From an uncultured Eubacteriales bacterium (lineage in GTDB: Bacteria > Bacillota > Clostridia > Christensenellales > Aristaeellaceae): a DNA stretch of 19,288 nt. Numbering within the stretch: position 1 is the first letter of the stretch; the number at the start of each line of letters is the position of its first letter. The position numbers and the translations under genes were made by a program. Below, piece after piece: positions 9,116 through 15,374 of this stretch. Location of the stretch: NCBI GenBank assembly GCA_900542395.1, contig UQNM01000046.1, forward strand, positions 1 to 19,288, read 5' to 3'. Below the pieces are notes generated by a model that was not told the origin of the DNA, ran no database searches, and saw only the letters and a program-made list of their open reading frames with translations.

Positions 9116-9264
9116 CTGTTAAGAAACAGGGAGAAAATAGGGGGAGGAGTGATCCTCGCTCGATTGGGTTGCGCTCAAGCGGGGCGCACACCTGGCAGGG
9201 GCGTCAAGCCTGCAAGGCGGCGGAGAGGCGCGTCAAACCTCATCCGCTATTTTGTTCAGGGAGG

Positions 9265-9282
9265 TGTTAGTTATCACTAACA
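9265..9282. promoter_or_regulatory. 18-bp palindromic operator-like site
   Basis: The sequence is a perfect 7-4-7 inverted repeat: TGTTAGT, a four-base centre, ACTAACA. It spans about +3 to +20 of the minus-strand promoter at 9291-9319, where a bound repressor would block transcription. The GTTAG/CTAAC half-sites recall those of DtxR/MntR-type metalloregulators, but the spacing differs and the regulator is unknown. It could instead be a 5' stabilising hairpin in the RNA. Confidence 0.5.
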
Positions 9283-9290
9283 ACAAGGCC

Positions 9291-9319
9291 ATTATACAGG
9301 ATATCGGGCGGCTTGTCAA
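9291..9319 (-). promoter_or_regulatory. consensus sigma-A promoter of the candidate sRNA
   Basis: Read on the minus strand, TTGACA (complement of 9314-9319), exactly 17 bases and TATAAT (complement of 9291-9296) match both hexamers of the sigma-70/sigma-A consensus perfectly. It lies after the mgtE terminator and points away from any annotated gene on this strand. The predicted start is the G opposite 9284. Confidence 0.75.
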
Positions 9320-9350
9320 GAGAAAAATTGAAAGTATTCCGCTGGGAATT

Positions 9351-9392
9351 ATAGAAAATCCGAAGCAGGGGGAAAAATCCTTTGCTTCGGAT
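9351..9392 (-). terminator. terminator after mgtE
   Basis: On the minus strand ATCCGAAGCA (complement of 9383-9392) pairs perfectly with TGCTTCGGAT (complement of 9358-9367), a 10-bp stem with a 15-base loop, followed by TTTTCTAT. It begins about 15 bases after the mgtE stop and separates mgtE from the RNA unit downstream. Confidence 0.75.
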
Positions 9393-9406
9393 CAGTGAAG
9401 CCGCCG

Positions 9407-10813
9407 TTATGCCAGATGAAGCACCTGAAAGAACAGAATATACGCCAGCCCATAGTATGCGATGACGGCAACCAAATCGTTGACGGTCGTAATCAGCGGG
9501 CCGGAAGCCACGGCGGGATCGACGTGAATCTTTTTGAAGAACATCGGCACAGCGGTGCCCACAAGGCTGGAAAGCACCATGGAGAGCACCAGCGCCGCGC
9601 CCGCGCACCCGGAGATGCACAGGGCATAGAACAGCGTTTTGCCCTTGAGCAGCCAGACGTACAGCCCGATGAACACGAGCGCCAGAAGGCCGAGCAGCAG
9701 GCCGCTGAAAAAGCCGACGCGCATTTCCTTGAAGACCAGACCGAGCTTTTGCCTGCCCGTCAGCCTTTCATCCATCAGCACGCGGATGGTGACGGCCAGC
9801 GACTGCGTGCCGACGTTGCCCGCCATATCCAGAATGAGGGACTGGAAGCAGACGATCAGCGCGACCTGCGAGACGACAGACTCGAACAGCCCGACGACGG
9901 AGGAAACGCCTATGCCGAGAAAGAGCAGGATAATCAGCCACGGCAGACGCTTTTTGAGGCTGGTTTTCAGCGGCTCATGCAGATCCTCCTCGCCGGTCAG
10001 GCCGCCCAGCTTGGCGTAATCGTCGCCCATCGCGTCGTCCACGGCCTCGACGATGTCGTCCGTGGTGATGACGCCGATGACGCGGCGCTTTTCGCCCAGC
10101 ACCGGGATGGAGGCTTCGGCGTAGCTGCGCAGGCGATCCAGACACGCTTCGATCTGCTCATGCGCCAGAACAGCCGGGAAATGGCGGCTGATGAGCGAAT
10201 CCAGCGCGGTATCCTCGCGCGCGACGATCAAATCCTTGAGGGCGATGGCGCCGTAAAACGAGCCGTCGTCGTCGCTGACGAAGAGGGTGGAGATGTTGTC
10301 GTTCTCCTCGGCCTGTGCAACCAACGCGCGCATGGCCTGTTTGACGGAAAGATGGCGGCTGATGGAGACGAAGTTGGTGCTCATCGCGCTGCCGATTTCG
10401 TCCGGCTGATAGGAGCAGATGAGGCGGATGTCGTGCTGCGACTCCGGGTCAAGCTTTTCCATCAGCGCGCTGCGCAGTTCCGGGGAGACGGTTTCCAGCG
10501 CGTCCACGGCGTCGTCCGCATCCATCGATTCCACGATATCGGCGGCCTGCTCCTGCGGCAGCTCGCGGAGGTACTTGCCCGCGTCGCTGACATAGGCGAA
10601 GACATCGCCCAGCCGCTCGGCGCCGAGCAGGCGATACAGCCGCGCGTGCTGGCGAACGTCGAGCAGCTCGAGCGCGGCGGCGATGTCGCACTCGTGCGCG
10701 TCGTGCAGCACGGCGGCGAGCTGCTCGTCGGTCTGGCCGCCGGAGCGAAGCAGGCGCGCCAGCTCGCTGACGCGGGCGGACATGGAAAGCGATCCTGCCC
10801 TTTTTTCTTCCAT
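9407..10813 (-). CDS. mgtE: magnesium transporter MgtE
   Basis: MgtE is a dimeric, Mg2+-gated channel in the cytoplasmic membrane. The 468-residue protein has the full plan. The MgtE N-domain covers about residues 1-135, with helical repeats such as LPQEQAADIVESMDADDAVD. A pair of CBS domains covers about 140-265, with the ends of the two units marked by GSFYGAIALKDL and RVIGVITTDDIVEAV. Five membrane segments run from about 290 to the end. The late signature DPAVASGPLITTVNDLVAV carries the pore aspartate region. A cluster of Asp/Glu in the N and CBS domains fits Mg2+ sensing. ATG at 10811-10813 follows AAGGGA. Only 9 bases separate it from the murG stop, so the two form an operon. I see no M-box riboswitch; regulation may be by protein gating only. 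Confidence 0.95.
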   Translation of the reverse strand: MEEKRAGSLSMSARVSELARLLRSGGQTDEQLAAVLHDAHECDIAAALELLDVRQHARLYRLLGAERLGDVFAYVSDAGKYLRELPQEQAADIVESMDADDAVDALETVSPELRSALMEKLDPESQHDIRLICSYQPDEIGSAMSTNFVSISRHLSVKQAMRALVAQAEENDNISTLFVSDDDGSFYGAIALKDLIVAREDTALDSLISRHFPAVLAHEQIEACLDRLRSYAEASIPVLGEKRRVIGVITTDDIVEAVDDAMGDDYAKLGGLTGEEDLHEPLKTSLKKRLPWLIILLFLGIGVSSVVGLFESVVSQVALIVCFQSLILDMAGNVGTQSLAVTIRVLMDERLTGRQKLGLVFKEMRVGFFSGLLLGLLALVFIGLYVWLLKGKTLFYALCISGCAGAALVLSMVLSSLVGTAVPMFFKKIHVDPAVASGPLITTVNDLVAVIAYYGLAYILFFQVLHLA

Positions 10814-10822
10814 AGCGATCCC

Positions 10823-11884
10823 TTATTTCTTCATGTATTTGTGAATCTGGTCGAGCACGAGCTGCGTGCCGTCCGCGTCCGGCAGGGCGGCGAGGCGCTG
10901 ACGCAGCAGCTCGCGATCTGCCCAAAGCGCGTCGATGGCGGGCGGCAGGGATTCGGCGGTCAGCTCGCTCTGCGGCATGACGTGCGCCAGACCGCGCGCT
11001 TTGAGCGAATTGGCGTTGAGCACCTGATCGCCGCGCCCGCTGTGGTAGGGGATCAGCAGTGCGGGCTTGCACAGCGCCATCAGCTCGGAGAGCGAATTGC
11101 TGCCCGCGCGGGAGAGCATGATATCCGCGCAGGCGAACGCATCCGGCAGCTCGTCGGAGAGGTATTCAAACTGCTTGTAGCCCGGCGTGTTTTCAAGCGA
11201 CGCATCCAGATTGCCCTTGCCGCAGACATGGAGCACGTCGAACCGCTTGGTCAGCGCCGGAAGCGCCTCGCGGAGCACCGCGTTGACCGTCTGCGCGCCC
11301 AGCGAGCCGCCGATCATCATTAAAACGGGCTTTTGGCCGTCAAAGCCGGCCAGCCTGAGGCCGCGCGCGCGGTCGCCGGAGAAAATCTGCGCGCGAAGCG
11401 GCGTGCCGGTCAGAACGCCCTTCGGGGCGAGCAGCTTTGCGCACTCCGGGAACGTCGTGCAGACGGATTTGGCGAACGGCTTGCACAGCTTGTTGGCCAG
11501 CCCCGGCGTGATATCGCTTTCGTGCATCACCACCGGCACGCCGCAGATGGCCGCGCCGAAGACGACCGGAACGCTGACAAAGCCGCCCTTGGAGAACACG
11601 ACGTTCGGCTTCAGCCTGCCGATGACGCCGATGCTCTGGAACGCGCCCGCGATGACGCGGAAGGGATCGGTGAAGTTTTTCCAATCGAAATAGCGGCGCA
11701 GCTTGCCGGAGCTGACCGCGTGATAGGTCACGCCCTGCATCGGCTCAATCAGCGTGCGCTCGATGCCGTTCTTCGTGCCGATATAGTGAATATCCCAGCC
11801 CTCCTCGAGCAGATGGGGGATGAGCGCCTGATTGGGCGAGACATGACCGGCCGTGCCGCCGCCGGTTAAAACAATGCGTTTCAC
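10823..11884 (-). CDS. murG: UDP-GlcNAc:lipid I N-acetylglucosaminyltransferase MurG
   Basis: MurG adds GlcNAc from UDP-GlcNAc to lipid I, giving lipid II, at the inner face of the membrane. The 353-residue GT28-family protein shows TGGGTAGHVSPN (7-18), SKGGFVSVP (98-106), HESDITPGLANK (121-132), GGSLGAQTVN and SRAGSNSLSEL followed by the PYHSGRGDQVLNA block. The HESD and SGRGDQ variants, rather than HEQN and dHQ, mark a MurG subtype I associate with Clostridia. The frame extends 47 codons further upstream, but GTG at 11882-11884 gives the family N-terminus (MKRIVLTGGG). GGGAGG lies 7 bases upstream of it. It is expressed from a promoter at 11915-11943 and followed by mgtE. Confidence 0.93.
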   Translation of the reverse strand: MKRIVLTGGGTAGHVSPNQALIPHLLEEGWDIHYIGTKNGIERTLIEPMQGVTYHAVSSGKLRRYFDWKNFTDPFRVIAGAFQSIGVIGRLKPNVVFSKGGFVSVPVVFGAAICGVPVVMHESDITPGLANKLCKPFAKSVCTTFPECAKLLAPKGVLTGTPLRAQIFSGDRARGLRLAGFDGQKPVLMMIGGSLGAQTVNAVLREALPALTKRFDVLHVCGKGNLDASLENTPGYKQFEYLSDELPDAFACADIMLSRAGSNSLSELMALCKPALLIPYHSGRGDQVLNANSLKARGLAHVMPQSELTAESLPPAIDALWADRELLRQRLAALPDADGTQLVLDQIHKYMKK

Positions 11885-11914
11885 GCAAAGACCTCCCTGA
11901 GTTGATTTGGCTAT

Positions 11915-11943
11915 ATTATAGCAAGCAAAAAGCGGAGGGTCAA
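11915..11943 (-). promoter_or_regulatory. murG-mgtE promoter
   Basis: On the minus strand TTGACC (complement of 11938-11943), 17 bases and TATAAT (complement of 11915-11920) form a near-consensus sigma-A promoter. The leader to the GTG start is about 25 bases, leaving no room for a riboswitch. Confidence 0.7.
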
Positions 11944-12018
11944 GGGGAAGGCGCGGCGTGAAAACTGCGTTAAAAAAGTGTTCAGTTGGTGTAGCGTTGC
12001 CGTAAAGCGGATGGAAAT

Positions 12019-12090
12019 TTGTCACAAGCGGACGAATTTTTATAAAGATAACAAATTGGTGCGGAAATTCGGGGCGAAATGTGTTATAAT
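12019..12090 (+). promoter_or_regulatory. promoter region of the PRPP-synthetase-like gene
   Basis: Two candidates are visible. TTGTCA (12019-12024), 16 bases and TATAAA (12041-12046) form one. An extended -10, TG-T-TATAAT (12082-12090), without a good -35 forms the other. Both point toward the gene starting at 12152. The interval 11944-12018, between this and the divergent murG promoter, shows nothing further. Confidence 0.5.
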
Positions 12091-12151
12091 CAGGCTGTTC
12101 AATACTGTCAAACGGGAGAATCTCATCGACATTATGAAGGGGTATTCAAGC

Positions 12152-13345
12152 ATGAACGAGAACATCGAGTCGTCCCAGAAATTCCCGATGCGGCCTGTCG
12201 CGCCGCTGGGCGTCATCGCCATGAACGGCTGCGAGGAAATGGGCCGCAGGGTCAACGAGTATCTGATGAACTGGCAGGTGGACGCGACCTCCGACCAGAA
12301 GCTCCACAGCTTCTATGGCTCGGATAAGAACGGCTTCCTGCTGGAGGCGCACTGCCCGCGCTTCGGCACCGGCGAGGGCAAGGGCATGATTAAGGATACC
12401 GTTCGCGGCTATGATCTGTTCATCATCTGCGACGTGGGCGCGTATCAGTGCACCTACAAGCTCTATGGCCGCGAGGTTCCGATGACGCCGGACGAGCACT
12501 ACGCCGATCTCAAGCGCATCATCGCGGCGGTCAGCGGCAAGGCTTACCGCATCAACGTCATCATGCCGATGCTCTACGAAGGCCGCCAGCATCGCCGCAC
12601 CTCCCGCGAGTCCATGGACTGCGCCGTGATGCTCCAGGAGCTGGTCGCGATGGGCGTTTCCAACATCATCACCTTCGACGCGCACGATCCGCGCGTGCAG
12701 AACGCCATCCCGCTGAGCGGATTTGAAAGCATCATGCCGACCTACCAGATGCTCAAGGCCATGTGCCACACCTACGATGATCTGCGCATCGACAAGCATC
12801 ACATGATGGTCATTTCCCCGGACGAGGGCGCGCTCAACCGCAACATCTATTACAGCTCCGCGATGGGCGTGGACATGGGCATGTTCTACAAGCGCCGCGA
12901 TTACACCCGCGTGGTCAACGGCCGCAACCCGATCATCGCGCACGAGTATCTGGGCGACAGCGTGGAGGGCAAGGATGTGTTCGTGGCCGACGACATCATC
13001 GCTTCCGGCGACTCCATCCTCGATCTGGCGTATAACCTCAAGCGGCGCAAGGCCAAGCGCGTGTTCGCGGGCGCGACGTTCGCGTTCTTCACCAGCGGCC
13101 TGGAGGCGTTTGATAAGGCGTATGCCGAGGGCATGATCGACCACGTGTTCGCCACGAACCTGACCTATACCCCCAAAGAGGTGCTCGAACGCCCGTGGTT
13201 CAGCCAGGCGGATATGAGCAAATACATGGCGTTCGTCATCGCGACGCTCAACCACGATCAGTCCCTGAGCTACCTGCTCAACCCGTGGAACCGCATCGAG
13301 AAGCTGCTGACGAAGTACCGCGCCGATCATCCCGTCGAGGATTGA
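12152..13345 (+). CDS. ribose-phosphate pyrophosphokinase-like protein (divergent PRPP synthetase)
   Basis: This 397-residue protein follows the order of PRPP synthetase motifs. RFGTGEGKGMIKDTVRGYDLFII (70-92) matches the .f.dGE..v.i...vrg.dvfi block. MPMLYEGRQHRRTSRESMD (138-156) lies where the ATP-binding PY..YaRQDRk..pre loop is expected. ITFDAHDPRVQNAIP (173-187) replaces the DLHa.QiqgfF.iP metal site. ISPDEGALNRN (221-231) matches vSPD.Gg..Ra. FVADDIIASGDSILD (277-291) is the PRPP loop. Such enzymes join ribose 5-phosphate and ATP to make PRPP for nucleotide, His and Trp synthesis. It is about 80 residues longer than usual (about 315) and several motif residues differ, so activity is inferred. 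ATG 12152 is chosen for AAGGGG (12137-12142); the frame extends upstream without a better start. Confidence 0.8.
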   Translation: MNENIESSQKFPMRPVAPLGVIAMNGCEEMGRRVNEYLMNWQVDATSDQKLHSFYGSDKNGFLLEAHCPRFGTGEGKGMIKDTVRGYDLFIICDVGAYQCTYKLYGREVPMTPDEHYADLKRIIAAVSGKAYRINVIMPMLYEGRQHRRTSRESMDCAVMLQELVAMGVSNIITFDAHDPRVQNAIPLSGFESIMPTYQMLKAMCHTYDDLRIDKHHMMVISPDEGALNRNIYYSSAMGVDMGMFYKRRDYTRVVNGRNPIIAHEYLGDSVEGKDVFVADDIIASGDSILDLAYNLKRRKAKRVFAGATFAFFTSGLEAFDKAYAEGMIDHVFATNLTYTPKEVLERPWFSQADMSKYMAFVIATLNHDQSLSYLLNPWNRIEKLLTKYRADHPVED

Positions 13346-13376
13346 GAGATTCCCTGCACACACGCATAAATGAAAT

Positions 13377-13587
13377 GGGCTGTCAAGCTTAAACCGAATA
13401 TTTCAAGAAATAATATCTAAGCATTTTGGAATATGGGGCTTTGCCCCATCGCCCTACCAAAGGGCTTTCCGTTTTCGTTTGTTTGTTTCTGCCACTGGCA
13501 GCAACAACCGAAAACCTCTTTGGAAACCTTCGGGCGCAAATACTTAGTTTTACTCTTGAAATATCGGTATTGTTAGCTTGACAGTCC
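13377..13587. repeat. MITE-like foldback element, about 210 bp
   Basis: The ends are long imperfect inverted repeats. The left GGGCTGTCAAGCT (13377-13389) mirrors the right end, which reads GGACTGTCAAGCT on the complement of 13575-13587. Pairing continues through an ACCGA(A)TATTTCAAGA block and a CTAAG block on both arms, about 45 bp with small gaps. The interior folds further: ATGGGGC/GCCCCAT (13433-13449), GCCCT/AGGGC (13451-13465), and GTTTTCG (near 13471) with CGAAAAC (near 13509). It has no reading frame and is less GC-rich than its neighbours. It sits between two convergent genes. No target-site duplication is obvious. The rest of the gene-free stretch 13346-13661 holds only a short spacer and the minus-strand terminator. 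Confidence 0.7.
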
Positions 13588-13607
13588 TATTTTTTATTTT
13601 ATTTTGT

Positions 13608-13646
13608 TGAAAAAAAGAAGGCGAACCGCAGTCGATTCGCCTTCTT
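13608..13646 (-). terminator. terminator of the DUF3048 gene
   Basis: On the minus strand AAGAAGGCGAA (complement of 13636-13646) pairs with TTCGCCTTCTT (complement of 13615-13625). It is followed by an uninterrupted run of T (complement of 13610-13616). It starts about 15 bases after the stop codon, a strong intrinsic terminator. Confidence 0.9.
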
Positions 13647-13661
13647 GATGGGTTTGTTCAA

Positions 13662-14972
13662 TTAGCCGCCGAAGGAAACATCCTCGTCCGCGTTGTCCTC
13701 GCCCTCGACAGGCGCCGGCGTCGCGTTGGCGCTGGCCTTCGGGGTGCGGGTCGGCTTCGGGGTGCGGGTCGGCTTCGGGGTCGCGGTCGGGGCCGGAGTG
13801 GCCTGCGCGGTCGCGCCCTCGATCTGCTCGCCCGCGTTCACGATGACGGCCTGATCATTGTTGACGATCTGGATGAAGGTCTTGCCGACCTTCATTTCGA
13901 GCTCCTCGCCGTTCTCATCGAGGAAGATCATGCGGGCGGGGAGGGACTTCGCGTCGTCGCCGGTCTTGCCGTCATGGGTGCGCACCCACGTGCCGCGGAT
14001 GTACTTGCCATTCTGGAAGATTTCGGCCACGCCCTGACCGACGAGCTGAATCACCGGGCGCTGCGGGGCGTTGTTGAACCAGCTAACATCGGTGCGGAGC
14101 ACGATCACGTTGGCGTATTCCGTCTGCGCGCCGGTGAGGGCGTCGTAGTACGGCGCGCCGTTGCGATAGCGCTCGTACAGGCCGGTCATCTCGTTGTATT
14201 CGTAGGAAGAGATGTAGGCCGGGTTCGTGGTCTTGTAGTTGATGGTGATGGCGGAAACGTCCACGCCGCGGTCAAGGCCGGTCTCGGTGAACTTGAACGG
14301 GTGCTTGGTCGATTCGCTGGTGAACAGGGAGGCGACAGCGTTCATGTTGATCTGAACGTTGTGCGGCGCGACGTGCTCGCCGTCGTTCTCGCGGTGGAAC
14401 AGATCGCTGTAATTGCGCTCGCTGCCCTCGACAAACGGGAACACCCAGCGGCCCTTCTGGCGCGCGTCGGAATGGACGGAGAGCGCCCAGTCGTCCACGT
14501 CAACGACGAGGTTGGGGCCCTTCGCCCAGTTCTGCCAGCCGTAGAACACCCACGCGCTATCCCAAATTTCGCGCAGGCTGCCCATCGGCACGCGCGCGGA
14601 ACGGACAGGACCCGCGTAGGACGGGATCGTGCCCATGAAGAGCATGGCGGAACGGGTGGAACCGTCGCCCTGAACCGGCATTTCATAGGAAATATCGGCG
14701 GAAGCGACGCCCCAGTGCGGCAGCGCTTCCGGGTGCGCGTCGATGTTGACGAGAATCGGATAATAGTTGCCGTACCAGCTCTCGCCGGTCAGCGGATTTA
14801 TGCCGTCGACGACCGGGTTTTCATCCGGCACATTGACGGAGATCTTTCGTGAAGAAGTGATTCCCTTGGCGGGCAGCTCGAGGTAGTAGGAATCCTCCGC
14901 AGCGGCGACAGCGCTCGTGCCCATCAGACAGACGGCGGCAGCCGCGAGGAACCATTTGTACATGCGATGCAA
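13662..14972 (-). CDS. secreted DUF3048 (YerB-type) protein with Pro/Thr-rich tail
   Basis: The 436-residue protein has a signal peptide (MHRMYKWFLAAAAVCLMG...AVAAA, cleavage near residue 25; C15 is not in a good lipobox). The DUF3048 pattern follows: INPLTGE (58-64), a PILVNIDAHPEA block (72-83), GVASADISYEMPVQGDGSTR (88-107) and GPVRSAR (121-127). The family includes Bacillus YerB; its biochemical role is unknown, and a cell-envelope role is inferred from export. The C-terminus from about residue 385 is low-complexity (TPKPTRTPKPTRTPK) and ends in acidic residues. The start is a TTG at 14970-14972: GGAGG (complement of 14980-14984) is 7 bases away, whereas the ATG at codon 4 would be 16 away. 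Single-gene unit with its own promoter and terminator. Confidence 0.85.
   Translation of the reverse strand: MHRMYKWFLAAAAVCLMGTSAVAAAEDSYYLELPAKGITSSRKISVNVPDENPVVDGINPLTGESWYGNYYPILVNIDAHPEALPHWGVASADISYEMPVQGDGSTRSAMLFMGTIPSYAGPVRSARVPMGSLREIWDSAWVFYGWQNWAKGPNLVVDVDDWALSVHSDARQKGRWVFPFVEGSERNYSDLFHRENDGEHVAPHNVQINMNAVASLFTSESTKHPFKFTETGLDRGVDVSAITINYKTTNPAYISSYEYNEMTGLYERYRNGAPYYDALTGAQTEYANVIVLRTDVSWFNNAPQRPVIQLVGQGVAEIFQNGKYIRGTWVRTHDGKTGDDAKSLPARMIFLDENGEELEMKVGKTFIQIVNNDQAVIVNAGEQIEGATAQATPAPTATPKPTRTPKPTRTPKASANATPAPVEGEDNADEDVSFGG
13737..13790. repeat. three 18-bp tandem units in the DUF3048 gene
   Basis: CTTCGGGGTGCGGGTCGG occurs at 13737-13754 and exactly again at 13755-13772. A third copy with two differences follows at 13773-13790. 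Each unit encodes six residues of the TPKPTR type, producing the Pro/Thr/Lys/Arg-rich linker. Copy number probably varies between strains. Confidence 0.85.
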
Positions 14973-15016
14973 AATAACACCTCCAAAAATGTTTCAAAAA
15001 GATACCAACCGAAACA

Positions 15017-15045
15017 ATGATACATCAAAAAAAAGATTATGGCAA
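15017..15045 (-). promoter_or_regulatory. promoter of the DUF3048 gene
   Basis: On the minus strand TTGCCA (complement of 15040-15045), a T-rich 17-base spacer and TATCAT (complement of 15017-15022) form a sigma-A-like promoter. The leader to the TTG start is about 40 bases. Confidence 0.6.
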
Positions 15046-15282
15046 GTGTTTTTAACAAAAAGACGCAGTTTGGAAACAAACAATTCGGAAAAATGATGCC
15101 CGGCTTCATTCTACCGAGGTTGTAAAAGCGCCGATGGCCGGATTGCGCGGGACAAAAAGACGGCGCGGCGCATAAGCTGCAAAAAGCGGGGGAAAATGAC
15201 GCTCAAAGGCAAATTTGCAGGAATTGAAATCGGAATGTGCAAAGTGGACGAAGAACAACGGCAAATAAAGGCAAAATGGCGA
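15046..15282. other. intergenic stretch between divergent promoters
   Basis: No credible gene, repeat or folded RNA is seen here. The sequence is mixed, becoming A-rich toward the aminotransferase promoter. Short open frames on the minus strand lack ribosome binding sites. Confidence 0.5.
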
Positions 15283-15311
15283 TTGCAAAACGGGTAAAAT
15301 GGATGTATAAT
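15283..15311 (+). promoter_or_regulatory. aminotransferase promoter
   Basis: TTGCAA (15283-15288), exactly 17 bases and TATAAT (15306-15311). The predicted start is near 15318, giving a leader of about 57 bases. Confidence 0.75.
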
Positions 15312-15374
15312 ATTCTCGAAATTCATTTCGGGCGGCAATGAAGTCGGCCGACCCGGTTTAAGGGGGCGTTTGTC

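Larger units (their letters stand above)
9074..9284 (-). ncRNA. candidate CU-rich regulatory small RNA
   Basis: A complete transcription unit without a convincing reading frame. It starts at about 9284 from a consensus promoter, begins with a palindrome, and ends at the terminator at 9074-9115, about 210 nt. The RNA contains unpaired-looking pyrimidine tracts complementary to Shine-Dalgarno sequences: CCTCCC (complement of 9259-9264), CTCCTCCCCC (complement of 9140-9149) and a nearby TCTCCC. C-rich anti-SD patches are typical of base-pairing sRNAs such as FsrA. The only ATG-started frame on this strand (22 codons, from 9243) has no ribosome binding site. The rest of the gene-free interval 9067-9406 is accounted for by this unit and the mgtE terminator. 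Not recognised as a known family. Confidence 0.5.

Noticed and set aside
9098..9280. A 60-codon plus-strand frame in the sRNA region, including a GTG right after GGGGGAGGA.
   Set aside because: The first start lies within the terminator, the GTG is too close to the purine tract to be used, and the product is Arg/Gly-rich without a recognisable pattern.
10814..11000. M-box magnesium riboswitch for mgtE.
   Set aside because: mgtE starts 9 bases after murG and the murG leader is only about 25 bases, leaving no room for an M-box.
9395..11323. A 642-codon plus-strand frame across mgtE and murG.
   Set aside because: Both minus-strand genes have complete family motifs; the plus frame has no domain and antisense-like composition.
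13346..13661. CRISPR array or tRNA in the intergenic repeat region.
   Set aside because: There are no regularly spaced direct repeats and no cloverleaf; the structure is explained by inverted repeats and one terminator.
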